Shown here: piece after piece, positions 25,133 to 33,247 of the stretch
Position numbering within the stretch: position 1 is the first letter of the stretch
Layout of the letters: every line of letters starts with the position of its first letter
Source: a virus
Strand: one strand, 5' to 3'
IMG/VR virus record: IMGVR_UViG_3300048694_000663
Location: 1-64,000 of that record
Length of the DNA: 64,000 nt
Notes under the pieces: generated by a model
Databases searched by the model: none
Told to the model about the DNA's origin: nothing
The model's input: only the letters and a program-made list of their open reading frames with translations
Position numbers and translations under genes: made by a program

Positions 25133-27396
25133 TAGTTTTTCCTAGATGCGCTTGTATGTTTTGTTTTATTTACAGCATCAACAACCGCTTTAGTAGTTGC
25201 TTTTACATGCTTAGGGTCAGTAGATGGCGGGACTGTTACATTAATAGTAATATTACCAGCAGAACTTCCTCCAACAATTTGAGACCCGCCCGCTGAACCT
25301 CCAGCTGTTGAGGCGTCCCCTCCACCAGACTCAAGCTTTGTGCCCCAACCGCCTGTAGATGTAGTTGTTCCAAATGCTCCAGTAACACCGCCATTTGCCA
25401 TAGACATTGATGCGTCGTTATATCCTGGGACAGAACTCATTCCATTAGCGCTAAGAGAAGAGTTATTTCCAATTACCGTTGACCAGTTGATAGCGTTGCC
25501 GTTACCAGCACCAAGGACTCTTCGCGCTGCCGATACTCCTCTAAGGTCAACTGAAGCAACCTCTACTTCTCCGCCAGTGTGCGGTGCTTGAATTATTTTT
25601 CCATTACCTGCGTAAATAGCTACGTGATGAGGGGCGTTAGGTGAGCCCCAGAACAAAAGGTCGCCAGGTCTAGCTGACATTGGGTCAATGCCCTGACCAG
25701 CTTTTATCTGATAATACGTTGTACGTGGAAGATTAATACCTTGTTTAGCAAAGACGTATTGAACAAAAGAAGAACAGTCAAAACCAACAGTTCCAGCTCC
25801 TTGAGCAAATCCTTTAGTTGGTCCCCCAATACCACCACCGCCCCATGCATATGGAGTTCCAATTTGAGAGGCGGCAGTTGCTAATGCATATGCGGCCATG
25901 GGTGTTGCGCCCTGTACCGAAAGTGAAGTATTAGAAACCCCATAACCACCACCGCTGCTGTGTGAGCCAAAGGCGTAACCACCACCATAAACAGCCCCGC
26001 CACCAACAGCGCCCACTAATGCGCCCCACGGCCCGCCCATCATGGCGCCAGAGGCAGCTCCACCCGCTACGGATGTGAGGAAACTTCCCCAATTCCAATT
26101 ATGTTTTTTACCATCATTGTACCCAGCTTTACCGCCCATAACCGCGGTTGCAATTGCACCAAGGCCACCGCCTAATACTCTAAGTGCCCCGCCTATGCTT
26201 CCCATGCTGGTAGATATTGACTTTCCAATATTGCTAAACATAGGACTAAGGGCTCTACCAAGAACTGGTCCAATAATATTTCCAATCAATGAGGATACGA
26301 GAGTTCCCATCGCACCATTCATTCCGCCCATAAAAGTATTGGCGTACCCATATCCATACAACAAAGCGTGTTGCTTAGAAATCATGTCAGCAAAAGTATT
26401 TGTTGCTTTAGTTAAAGTATTTAATGCTGCAGCTGTTCCTCTATTAATATCAGACTGTGTCATCTGAGTTAAGTTAAGCTGTGATGTATTGTAGCTTGAC
26501 TGCGCCCCAGTTACCTTTGTGTATAGCCCTGCTTCAGTAAGTTGGTCTTTGCTTGGGGTTCCTGGTAATCCTTTTGCCTTAGCAAACAACTTGTCAATAA
26601 TAATTTGACGCATGTTAGAGTCTTGAATGTAGGTATTTAAAATTGCATAAAGTTGATTACCTGGTTGAAGCGAACCAATAAGATAAGCAAAAGCATCTCT
26701 AGCGTTACCGCGAAGAGGAGGGGTGGATTGATAAATCTTATCTACAAAGTCATTTGCAATTTGATTAGGGTCGCGAAACATTCCGTTAGTGCCGCGAACT
26801 TGAACGCCAATAGCATTCATAAGATTAACGCTGCGCCCCTGGTTCATGGATGCTGCAGCCTGTGCGGTTCCCGCTAAGCCTAGGCCAGGCTCATAGTTAG
26901 ATAATGCTGCAATGCCCCTACCAATTTGCCCTGTGTTATAAATACCAGCGCCTTGCAAAGCTGTGATTGCTTGAACAGCATCCATTGAATTGATGGCTGT
27001 GCCCCCACGAGACATTGACGCCTGTTGAGAAGCAGCATTGCCAAATCCCATGCCACTAAAAAATCCTTGACGGGCCGTTGCTAGTTGGTAAGAAGCAGCA
27101 AGTTGTGGGCTAGGTAGCGCTTGGGCAACAATGCCAGGAAGTGAAAGAGCAAAGTTACCTAGACCACTGAGGAATTGACCTCCAACACTTCCGCCACTGC
27201 CCGATAGCGGAGTAAAAGAAGGCATGGCAACAGAGCCATTAGCGCCTGCGCCTGGGTTTGCACCGCCTCCACCTTTAGAGGCGTTAGCCATATTTGTAGC
27301 GAAGCCCGCAGATGATTTCTCTGCATCGCCCATTCGCTTAGCAAGTTTATCTACCCAGCCAAAAGCAGCAGCAATGTTGTCATTAAACTTTGCCAC
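25132..27396 (-). CDS. Tape measure protein with NlpC/P60 peptidase domain
   Basis: The 754-residue protein fixes tail length and probably helps DNA pass through the cell wall. The first 450 residues are helical, rich in Ala and Gln, with Gly-rich membrane-like segments (SVAGGAASGAMMGGPWGALVGAVGG). Roughly residues 500-640 form an NlpC/P60 cysteine peptidase with catalytic Cys in GFDCSSFVQYVF and His in PHHVAIYAG, both intact. A Gly/Ser-rich tail follows. The protein is short for a contractile-tail tape measure, suggesting a short tail. It starts with GTG in a TAGTG overlap with the small chaperone-like frame. Confidence 0.88.
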   Translation of the reverse strand: MAKFNDNIAAAFGWVDKLAKRMGDAEKSSAGFATNMANASKGGGGANPGAGANGSVAMPSFTPLSGSGGSVGGQFLSGLGNFALSLPGIVAQALPSPQLAASYQLATARQGFFSGMGFGNAASQQASMSRGGTAINSMDAVQAITALQGAGIYNTGQIGRGIAALSNYEPGLGLAGTAQAAASMNQGRSVNLMNAIGVQVRGTNGMFRDPNQIANDFVDKIYQSTPPLRGNARDAFAYLIGSLQPGNQLYAILNTYIQDSNMRQIIIDKLFAKAKGLPGTPSKDQLTEAGLYTKVTGAQSSYNTSQLNLTQMTQSDINRGTAAALNTLTKATNTFADMISKQHALLYGYGYANTFMGGMNGAMGTLVSSLIGNIIGPVLGRALSPMFSNIGKSISTSMGSIGGALRVLGGGLGAIATAVMGGKAGYNDGKKHNWNWGSFLTSVAGGAASGAMMGGPWGALVGAVGGGAVYGGGYAFGSHSSGGGYGVSNTSLSVQGATPMAAYALATAASQIGTPYAWGGGGIGGPTKGFAQGAGTVGFDCSSFVQYVFAKQGINLPRTTYYQIKAGQGIDPMSARPGDLLFWGSPNAPHHVAIYAGNGKIIQAPHTGGEVEVASVDLRGVSAARRVLGAGNGNAINWSTVIGNNSSLSANGMSSVPGYNDASMSMANGGVTGAFGTTTSTGGWGTKLESGGGDASTAGGSAGGSQIVGGSSAGNITINVTVPPSTDPKHVKATTKAVVDAVNKTKHTSASRKN

Positions 27397-27512
27397 TACT
27401 GCCTACCTCTCTTAGAACGTTCTAGCCAATTCTTACGCTCTCTAAATGACAACCCTCTGATATCAGAAAGAGTCCAACCAAAGGAACGAGCAATAAGCTC
27501 GTATTGGTCCAT
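27396..27512 (-). CDS. Small tail-chaperone second frame, possible frameshift product
   Basis: A 38-residue frame from ATG 27512 to TAG 27396 contains YELIARSFGWTLSDIRGLSF followed by RERKNWLERS, typical of the downstream half of tail assembly chaperones. Its frame stays open upstream to about 27566, overlapping the end of the gp26-like gene by some 30 bases in the +1 frame. It has no obvious ribosome site. It may therefore be made as a frameshifted C-terminal extension rather than as a separate protein. It overlaps the tape measure start as TAGTG. Confidence 0.65.
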   Translation of the reverse strand: MDQYELIARSFGWTLSDIRGLSFRERKNWLERSKRGRQ

Positions 27513-27534
27513 TAAAAGCTCGTAATCAGTTTCC

Positions 27535-28326
27535 TTATAGTCGAAACAAAGCGGCGAGACTTAGTGGTAAATCAACTTCATTACCACATGCCTGGCAAGC
27601 CTTGCTCACCTCCCCAAGGCGTGGGCCTGGGTTTTTCTCGATAATCTCTTGTATAAGAGTTTCGCGGTCTGCTATACCAAGTTCTAGAACGGTAGACGGT
27701 GTTATGGACGAATCATTAATGCCGACTAAACAACCATTTAAGATTATTGTATTGAGTTCCGCCACAGTTTTGTTAGCGTTCTCCATAACCTTTTTCTGTG
27801 TTAGTCCGTTTGGTAAAGTTAAAGTGGCGTAGCCAGATTTAATCTTTACCCTCCAAGTACGTTCAGTAATTGGATTTTCCAACTCTTTAACCTCAACGTC
27901 TTCCGTGAGGTCAACTTCAAATTCACGTGGTTCCTCACATTGGTTACAAAAACCAACGTGTTCAGATTTATTACCAAAGGTAACTTTTCTGATTCCTAAA
28001 AGAATTGCATCTCTATCTCCAGAGAGCAATATGCTTAAGTCTTCTCTTGTCGCTGGCTTATCGCCAATTGCTACAAGACCACGTTCTAGTACCGTGATAA
28101 GTGCCTTAGCGGTACTACCCGCCTTGGCAATAGCTTCTTCGTCTAGACCATTAAGTTCTCTGACTTCAGCTGTTCTTACCACAGTACGTTCTGGCGTTAT
28201 ATATCCACCAGGTAGTTGCACAGTAGTTGATGCAGGAGCCTCGGTAGCAATTACCTGAGGCCCTGCAGTCAACCCCTCTGCAAGCCTATTAATTTGTGCT
28301 GCGTCTGTTGTCGTTGTTTGTGACAC
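27535..28326 (-). CDS. T4 gp26 / Mu gp41-like tail assembly protein with zinc motifs
   Basis: The 263-residue protein resembles baseplate-assembly chaperones: VRELNGLDEEAIAK, GDRDAILLGIRKVTFG, and two C-x2-C pairs (Cys127/Cys130 and Cys244/Cys247) that likely bind one zinc. Position between the tube gene and the tape measure gene is where tail chaperones are encoded in many phages, often with a frameshift. It is followed by the overlapping small frame at 27396-27512. Its N-terminal 45 residues are low-complexity and Thr-rich. Confidence 0.75.
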   Translation of the reverse strand: MSQTTTTDAAQINRLAEGLTAGPQVIATEAPASTTVQLPGGYITPERTVVRTAEVRELNGLDEEAIAKAGSTAKALITVLERGLVAIGDKPATREDLSILLSGDRDAILLGIRKVTFGNKSEHVGFCNQCEEPREFEVDLTEDVEVKELENPITERTWRVKIKSGYATLTLPNGLTQKKVMENANKTVAELNTIILNGCLVGINDSSITPSTVLELGIADRETLIQEIIEKNPGPRLGEVSKACQACGNEVDLPLSLAALFRL

Positions 28327-28351
28327 GATTTATTCTCCTTGTGTTTAGTTA

Positions 28352-28981
28352 TTAGATAATCTTGATATCTGAATAGCCGCCATTGTCTTGAGCCTTACCG
28401 TCTGGTGCGGTAAAAGTTACAGAAAGGCCTTCATGTACCAAAGTCATTTGCTCAAACAAAACGTTGTTATCTGTTCCGTTTAAGTCAGTGTATGCCAGCG
28501 AAGAAATCCAAGCGTTATGTACTGTGAACATGACGCGAGCATCTGTTCCGTTGATGCCAGTATTGCTTTCAGGTGTAGCTGGATGGTCATTAACGTAAAT
28601 CTTTACGTTTAGACGGAAGTCTTTTCCTTTTACAGCAAGACCATTAGAACCAGAAGCATCAAACAAACCGCGCATCCATAGGATTGCTTGGTCCTGTCCA
28701 TATACCATTCCTCGGTTAAGTACCAAAGGCTGGAAGCTTGTCTGTCCAGGAAGTTGATGAACTGTAGTATTGAATCCACCTTCACGATAAGCAATTGCTT
28801 GGGTGTTGATGGTTAACCCTTGAACTTGGGTAAAGCCTCCAGTAAAGCCTTTAACCTTGTCATTAAAATGAGTAATGCCGTTAGATGCTGCTTCAAACTC
28901 TACAAAGAATTTAAAGTTACGAAGAGGGTCGTGTTGTCGAGCACCCCACCGTCTTGCTTCGGTTAGATTGTTGTCAGCCAT
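28352..28981 (-). CDS. Tail tube protein, gp19-like
   Basis: The 209-residue protein forms the inner tube of the contractile tail. The N-terminal RQHDPLRNFKFFVEFE, the GFTQVQGLTINTQAIAYREGG region and the LNRGMVYG turn match the gp19/T6SS Hcp-like tail tube family. It lies just after the sheath gene, the standard order. Its ribosome site TAAAGGAGATAATCA is the same as that of the sheath gene, consistent with high, matched expression. Confidence 0.92.
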   Translation of the reverse strand: MADNNLTEARRWGARQHDPLRNFKFFVEFEAASNGITHFNDKVKGFTGGFTQVQGLTINTQAIAYREGGFNTTVHQLPGQTSFQPLVLNRGMVYGQDQAILWMRGLFDASGSNGLAVKGKDFRLNVKIYVNDHPATPESNTGINGTDARVMFTVHNAWISSLAYTDLNGTDNNVLFEQMTLVHEGLSVTFTAPDGKAQDNGGYSDIKII

Positions 28982-28993
28982 TGATTATCTCCT

Positions 28994-30499
28994 TTAGGCG
29001 GTGGTGACTGTTACTCCGCCGTCATATTGTGAAATATTAATGACGACGAATTCTGCTGGACGTTGTAGTGAAACACCTACTGAAATATTGACCTGCCCTG
29101 CATCAACAGTCTGGAGGGTGTTATTTGTTCCATCACAAATGACATAGTACGCAGCCTTTGCTGTGTTGCCACGAAGACCGCCCTTACGCCAGAAGGAGTT
29201 AAGGAAGTTCTCGCATACAGCAGTAAGCTGACGATACAGTCTGCCATCGTTAGGCTCAAAGATTGCAAAACGAGTTAAGTCCTGAAGAGTCTTCTCTAGA
29301 TAGATAAGAGTACGACGAACAGGGACATACTTGTCTACATAACCTTGCTTTAATGTGCGAGCACCCATAATGACAATGCCAGAACCATTGACATAACGGA
29401 TAGCATTGACAGGAGCCGCTGCTGTGTTCATAGAGTCAAGGTTTGCATTTGTCAATGGAGCTACAGATACTGCGCCACCAATACGAGTTAAAAGACCCGC
29501 AGGAGCCTTGAACACGTCACGTGTGCGGTCTGTATATATGTATTGACCAATAACCGCTGCGCCATTGTTAATGGTACGAACTACTCCAGGAGCAGTAGTT
29601 GTTGGGTCACTGATAATAATATTTGGATAGTAACAAGCAGCACGTGAGCTAGCTGTGTAGCTTGCTGCAAGTGTTAATTGGTCGGCAACTGTCTGAGCAC
29701 CGCCATCAATTACAATAAAGCAATCTGTGCGAGCCTCGGCATAAGCAATAAGTGTATTAACACTAGATGCGTCTGTAACACCAGGAGCATTGATAATAAG
29801 GCTTTCCTGTACTGTGTCAAAAGTTACGACGCTTGATGCAACAGCTGAGCTTGTTTGTCCGCCAGATGCATTAGTTCCACCAGCAAGTTGAGCTCCTAAT
29901 ACAGATGCAGGAACATCTGCTGAGCCAGTAGCTGGGTCAGACATGTCAACAAGGTAAATAAACTGAGATTGTCCATTTACAACTTTTGGTGCATAACGGT
30001 TGTCTGTTGAAACCATAGACAAGTCAGTGAAACGCTCTACAGCATCTCCGTAATAAACGTTAACGGCAAATGTTGTTGCTGTAGCTGTTGGCTTAACAAT
30101 ATCGATATAGATATCGTTACCCCATGCTCCAGGGTTAGCTGCGTTTACTTGAAGGGTAGCTGTAGCACCAGCAGACCCTCCAGCTCCTGAGCTGTCGTAG
30201 AAAGAGCGAGAGGCAACAGCCCATCCGCTTCCTGGTACTCGAGCTATGTAACATTCTCCACCCGCGTTATCCACCAAGAAAGAGTGAACAGCGTGACGAA
30301 GTAAATCAGTTGTGTCATTCTGCCATGTACCGTAGATGCGAGTGAACTGAGACCAAGAAGTAATAAGGTTTGGTCCTAGAGGTCCTTGATTAGATGGACC
30401 AAGAAACGCGGCTCGTGTAAGGGTAGCGACGCCAGCTGATGGTGGTGTTGGGTTAAGTGTTTCATTAACATAAACACCAGGGCGTTGATATACAGCCAT
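28994..30499 (-). CDS. Tail sheath protein
   Basis: The 501-residue protein is the contractile sheath. The N-terminus QRPGVYVNETLNPTPPSAGVA, the middle NDIYIDIVKP region and the C-terminal part with GIVIMGARTL, YVPVRRTLIYLEKTLQ and FEPND are family hallmarks. The last, an FEPN(D/E)-type segment, is near-invariant in sheath proteins. The C-terminal domain with VGVSLQRPAEFVVINI provides the strand exchanged between neighbouring subunits. This protein is the best proof that the phage has a contractile tail. A strong ribosome site, AAAGGAGAT, precedes the ATG. Confidence 0.95.
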   Translation of the reverse strand: MAVYQRPGVYVNETLNPTPPSAGVATLTRAAFLGPSNQGPLGPNLITSWSQFTRIYGTWQNDTTDLLRHAVHSFLVDNAGGECYIARVPGSGWAVASRSFYDSSGAGGSAGATATLQVNAANPGAWGNDIYIDIVKPTATATTFAVNVYYGDAVERFTDLSMVSTDNRYAPKVVNGQSQFIYLVDMSDPATGSADVPASVLGAQLAGGTNASGGQTSSAVASSVVTFDTVQESLIINAPGVTDASSVNTLIAYAEARTDCFIVIDGGAQTVADQLTLAASYTASSRAACYYPNIIISDPTTTAPGVVRTINNGAAVIGQYIYTDRTRDVFKAPAGLLTRIGGAVSVAPLTNANLDSMNTAAAPVNAIRYVNGSGIVIMGARTLKQGYVDKYVPVRRTLIYLEKTLQDLTRFAIFEPNDGRLYRQLTAVCENFLNSFWRKGGLRGNTAKAAYYVICDGTNNTLQTVDAGQVNISVGVSLQRPAEFVVINISQYDGGVTVTTA

Positions 30500-30517
30500 T
30501 GATTATCTCCTTTAGAT

Positions 30518-31165
30518 TTATTCTGTTGTGATGATTCGTGTAAGCGGGAAGTAGTCCGTAGGGATACCAGTAGTAGTCGGATTGATTTGGACTTCCTGCA
30601 CGATTGCAAGAGCGTCTTGAGCCGTTTCCTCAGTCATTTCACTTAGGATACGAACAGTTATTGTATTTCTATATAGACGTCGGTCGTCGGTTATAGTGTC
30701 GCGTTTTGCAAATCCCTCGACAAACATGTGCCTATATTCATAAACAGACTCATCGATATTAGGAACAGGTAGGTATCCCCATTTACCAGGAGTCTTGTAC
30801 TTTAACATCTGCCGAATAATCTCACGGTCATGGCGTGGATGACGGGCATACGTTGTGATTTGATAATAAAGGTCATAGAGAACAGGCTGAGGGTATGAGT
30901 AAACATCCCCACCATCTGGCACAGCGCCGTTGAGGTCATGGTCATAAATCATGCCTCCACCCACTTGACGCTCACGGGACTGTTGGATATCAACAAGGTC
31001 AATAAGGGCATAGGGATAAGTGATAGCTTGAAGTTCAACATCAGGTTGATTGAACCAGACCTTCATAGGGCGAGCAGCGCTCTTACCATCTTTAACAGTG
31101 ATGCCAGCAATAAGGTCTTTGAGGGCGTACTCTTCTCGAAGTAAGAACTGATTAGAGGTTGTCAT
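30518..31165 (-). CDS. Probable tail terminator/completion protein
   Basis: A 215-residue protein located directly before the sheath gene in the transcript. The segments ITYPYALIDLVDIQQSRER and PVLYDLYYQITTYARHPRHD recall tail terminator proteins that cap the tail tube. The assignment rests on pattern and position. The C-terminal part (TITDDRRLYRNTITVRIL) is beta-rich. Overlaps are absent; it follows the next upstream gene without a gap. Confidence 0.62.
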   Translation of the reverse strand: MTTSNQFLLREEYALKDLIAGITVKDGKSAARPMKVWFNQPDVELQAITYPYALIDLVDIQQSRERQVGGGMIYDHDLNGAVPDGGDVYSYPQPVLYDLYYQITTYARHPRHDREIIRQMLKYKTPGKWGYLPVPNIDESVYEYRHMFVEGFAKRDTITDDRRLYRNTITVRILSEMTEETAQDALAIVQEVQINPTTTGIPTDYFPLTRIITTE

Positions 31166-31486
31166 TTATTTAAACGCCTCCGAATTCATGAAGGACTCTT
31201 CAATAGCCTTAGCTACATACTTCTCTACCAAATCCTGAGAGTTGTTCTGAGAAACTCTAAGGGCAGGCATGAGGGTGTTGTTGGCTGAGCCATACTCAAA
31301 GTCATCTACCTGTGAGGCTATGCTCTCTGGGAACTCTTCGTCTATACCGTTTTCATCCCAAGAGACGGAGACTTTATCAATCACGTCTTTTGACCAGCCC
31401 ATAGTTGCAGCGGTTTCACGTGTGAGGTTTGTTAGCTCTTCAGTAAGAGCATCAAGATTTTTTTCTAAAAATTTATTTGCGACCAC
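31166..31486 (-). CDS. Probable neck/head-tail joining protein
   Basis: A 106-residue protein with helical N-terminus (KNLDALTEELTNLTRETAATMGW) and an acidic centre. Start is GTG at 31486, with a 14-base overlap on the 50-residue gene upstream. The size and position between connector and tail terminator genes fit a neck protein (HK97 gp10-like). No motif confirms this. Confidence 0.6.
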   Translation of the reverse strand: MVANKFLEKNLDALTEELTNLTRETAATMGWSKDVIDKVSVSWDENGIDEEFPESIASQVDDFEYGSANNTLMPALRVSQNNSQDLVEKYVAKAIEESFMNSEAFK

Positions 31487-31625
31487 GCTTGCCCACAGCC
31501 TTACCCAGCAAAACAGCTGCTGTCACCATTAGCCAGTTATTACGAACGTCCCTTGCGTCAGGCAGATTCTGAAAGATTGTGTTTTCAAAGTCGTCCTTAT
31601 CAGGACGTGAAATCTTGTCAGCCAT
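31473..31625 (-). CDS. Small hypothetical protein, 50 aa
   Basis: The frame runs from ATG 31625 to TAA 31473 with a good AGGAG ribosome site. The product MADKISRPDKDDFE continues into NWLMVTAAVLLGKAVGKRGRK, a short hydrophobic segment with a basic tail. This could be a single-pass membrane or neck-associated peptide. It is the first gene after the terminator at 31704-31732, so an internal promoter is likely nearby. Confidence 0.65.
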   Translation of the reverse strand: MADKISRPDKDDFENTIFQNLPDARDVRNNWLMVTAAVLLGKAVGKRGRK

Positions 31626-31703
31626 CGTAAAAACTCCTAAGGAGAGCAGTGTCTTTCGCAGGGGTACAGCCGTAGGTCCGCACGGAACTACTCTTTAAGG
31701 ATA

Positions 31704-31732
31704 AAGCAAAAAGCCCCTCAGCGAGGGGCTTA
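31704..31732 (-). terminator. Rho-independent terminator
   Basis: In minus-strand sense AGCCCCTC-GCT-GAGGGGCT forms a perfect 8-bp GC-rich stem followed by TTTTTGC. It separates the tiny basic-protein cluster from the tail genes. Confidence 0.85.
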
Positions 31733-31736
31733 ATAC

Positions 31737-31949
31737 TTACTTCTTTCGTTTCTTCTTTATGTCTTTAATTATCTTCTTGTCAATTGGCAGGTCTTCTTGG
31801 AGGGTTTTAGGCTTTTTCTTTTTGCCGTGGGCTTTGTCCTTTTTCTCGAACTCGTCCTTTTCTTTTTTGCTTAAACCTTTAGTTAAGTACTTGTCCATCT
31901 TTTCGTCAGATTCTTTAGTGTACTTACCTTTTAATGGAGGCTTCTTCAC
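31737..31949 (-). CDS. Very Lys-rich hypothetical protein, 70 aa
   Basis: The protein is about one third lysine with interspersed Asp and Glu (KKEKDEFEKKDKAHGKKKK, IKDIKKKRKK). It starts with GTG in a TAGTG overlap with the upstream small gene and ends just before the terminator. No fold is predictable. The charge suggests binding of nucleic acid or of an acidic virion surface. Part of a run of four overlapping tiny basic genes. Confidence 0.65.
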   Translation of the reverse strand: MKKPPLKGKYTKESDEKMDKYLTKGLSKKEKDEFEKKDKAHGKKKKPKTLQEDLPIDKKIIKDIKKKRKK

Positions 31950-32095
31950 TACATACCCTTCTTACGAACCATGCTCTTTTTCTTCATTGCAGGAGCAGCC
32001 TTCTTTACAGCAGGCCCCTTGGCTACCGACTTCTTGCCCTTGCCAAATCCTGGGGCTTTTGGGTTCTTCATTCCGCAACCACATGTCGCGCACAT
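31949..32095 (-). CDS. Small basic protein with MCATCGC N-terminus (48 aa)
   Basis: The frame from ATG 32095 to TAG 31949 codes a 48-residue protein. It begins MCATCGCGMKNPK and continues as a Lys/Ala/Pro-rich tail. The first seven residues are identical to those of the gene immediately upstream, with three cysteines in five positions, suggesting metal binding or a duplicated leader. The ATG overlaps the TAA of the upstream gene. Confidence 0.7.
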   Translation of the reverse strand: MCATCGCGMKNPKAPGFGKGKKSVAKGPAVKKAAPAMKKKSMVRKKGM

Positions 32096-32265
32096 TATTT
32101 CTTACCCTTCTTTGCACGGAGAGCTGCAAAGTCAGAGCCTTCTAGCTTGCCGTTTTTATCTGTGTCGAGCTTCTTTTGCTTAGGTGAAAGTTTCTTTGCA
32201 GCCGACTTCTTTGCAGGAGCCTTCTTAGCTGACTTCTTTGCTTTGCATCCACATGTTGCACACAT
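32095..32265 (-). CDS. Small basic protein with MCATCGC N-terminus and EF-hand-like loop (56 aa)
   Basis: The 56-residue product begins MCATCGCKAKK, followed by a Lys/Ala/Pro-rich histone-tail-like stretch. It then has DTDKNGKLEGSD at 34-45. That segment fits a canonical EF-hand calcium loop, with ligand positions Asp34, Asp36, Asn38, Leu41 and Asp45 and glycine at loop position 6. Only one loop is present, with short flanking helices (SPKQKK and FAALRAKK). Calcium binding is possible but untested. It overlaps both neighbours by TAATG junctions. Confidence 0.72.
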   Translation of the reverse strand: MCATCGCKAKKSAKKAPAKKSAAKKLSPKQKKLDTDKNGKLEGSDFAALRAKKGKK

Positions 32266-32399
32266 TATTTTTTACCTGCTTTCTTTTTGACTTTCTTAGG
32301 GAGCTTCTTACCTTTAGGGGTTTTCTCTTCCCATTCCTTAGCCATCTCTGGGTGTTTAGCGTACATGAACTTACGCTGTTGTTGGGATTTAAAAGGCAT
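32265..32399 (-). CDS. Small basic phage protein, MPFKSQQQ family (44 aa)
   Basis: The longer open frame extends to 32498 but overlaps the upstream gene. The ATG at 32399 gives a 44-residue product starting MPFKSQQQRKFMYAKHPEMA, a pattern seen in many phage small proteins of unknown function. The C-terminus is Lys-rich. It starts nine bases after the TAG of the upstream gene. Confidence 0.75.
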   Translation of the reverse strand: MPFKSQQQRKFMYAKHPEMAKEWEEKTPKGKKLPKKVKKKAGKK

Positions 32400-32407
32400 T
32401 AGGCGAC

Positions 32408-32695
32408 CTAGAATGGGCTGGAGTATAGGACGCTTACCGCGTTGGTGGCCGTACCCGCAACGGAGATTGCATATAAGGAGTCCCCAGCATTTAACCAAAT
32501 CTGGGTAGTAGTAGTTGACTTATTAATCTTTACCCCAAGGTTTGCCCCACTGGTTGATACGGTTGAGTCTCCAACAAATATTGCGGAGTTGTCGTCATTA
32601 AATAACAAGACAGCAGTATTTGGGCTCTTAGCTGGGATAGTTGCTAAAAGAGTTGGGCTAGTTCCTACAGTAATTGCTGCGTGATGTAGTGCCAT
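32408..32695 (-). CDS. Small beta-rich virion-like protein
   Basis: A 95-residue protein predicted as all beta, with alternating strands (HHAAITVGTSPTLLATIP, AVLLFNDDNSAIFVGD, SLYAISVAGTATNAVSVLY). It resembles small head- or fibre-associated beta-sandwich proteins of phages. It could decorate the head or neck. Position between connector and tiny basic genes fits. No precise family is known to me. Confidence 0.62.
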   Translation of the reverse strand: MALHHAAITVGTSPTLLATIPAKSPNTAVLLFNDDNSAIFVGDSTVSTSGANLGVKINKSTTTTQIWLNAGDSLYAISVAGTATNAVSVLYSSPF

Positions 32696-32704
32696 AAGTA
32701 TCCT

Positions 32705-33238
32705 TTACAAGTTCATTATGTCTGGGACCCCAGACGCGTATTGGGCAAACTGAGGGTCATTAACAATTTCTTCAGGCATCATCTGTACGCACTCAACAAT
32801 AACAAGGGTGAAACGTTCGGAGACAATACCTGCTTGTTGTACGAACCAAGAACGGTATAACTGACCCTTCCATTCAATACGCCCACGGTTTTGAATGTCA
32901 GGATTATTAAGTACATTAGGAGCAATACGCTCAATCTCTTCTGCGTCAAGAAGTAAATGCAACTTATCCGCGCCGTAGAAACCAGAATCTGATTGTGGAA
33001 TACCGCCTTGAGTAATTCGTGCCTTGATGACTGGAAGGTCATAAGGACCTTTCCAGCGACGCCCGACATCGACGGTACCAACGTTATACAAATCGTCCAT
33101 CTGGCTTGCTACAGGGTCAAAGACCCACCATTTAGCAAAAGTTCCGACGGGGCGTTGTAAGTCTGTTGCAATACCAGCAAGGATTTCGTTGGTCTCAAAA
33201 TCTGCATCAAACCTACCGCCAGGCGAGTAGGCTCTCAT
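32705..33238 (-). CDS. Probable head-tail connector protein
   Basis: A 177-residue protein of mixed alpha/beta composition with FAKWWVFDPVASQMDDLYN and GRIEWKGQLYRSWFVQQAG. The latter looks like the beta-core of head-closure or stopper proteins. It is located between capsid/fibre genes and tail terminator genes. The role is inferred by context. The ATG is at 33238, a few bases after the stop of the small zinc gene. Confidence 0.6.
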   Translation of the reverse strand: MRAYSPGGRFDADFETNEILAGIATDLQRPVGTFAKWWVFDPVASQMDDLYNVGTVDVGRRWKGPYDLPVIKARITQGGIPQSDSGFYGADKLHLLLDAEEIERIAPNVLNNPDIQNRGRIEWKGQLYRSWFVQQAGIVSERFTLVIVECVQMMPEEIVNDPQFAQYASGVPDIMNL

Positions 33239-33247
33239 GCTTAATCC

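Noticed and set aside
26042-26467. Plus-strand 141-codon frame opposite the tape measure gene
   Set aside because: It mirrors Gly/Ala-rich codons of the real gene, giving a Pro/Ala-rich product with no start signal or family.
31759-32290. Several plus-strand Phe/Leu-rich frames opposite the tiny Lys-rich genes
   Set aside because: AAG/AAA codons read backwards give CTT/TTT, which produces these shadows. The minus-strand frames have coupled starts.
32399-32498. Longer N-terminus of the MPFKSQQQ-type protein
   Set aside because: The extension overlaps the upstream gene by about 90 bases, is Cys/Trp-rich unlike the rest, and the family-like sequence begins at ATG 32399.
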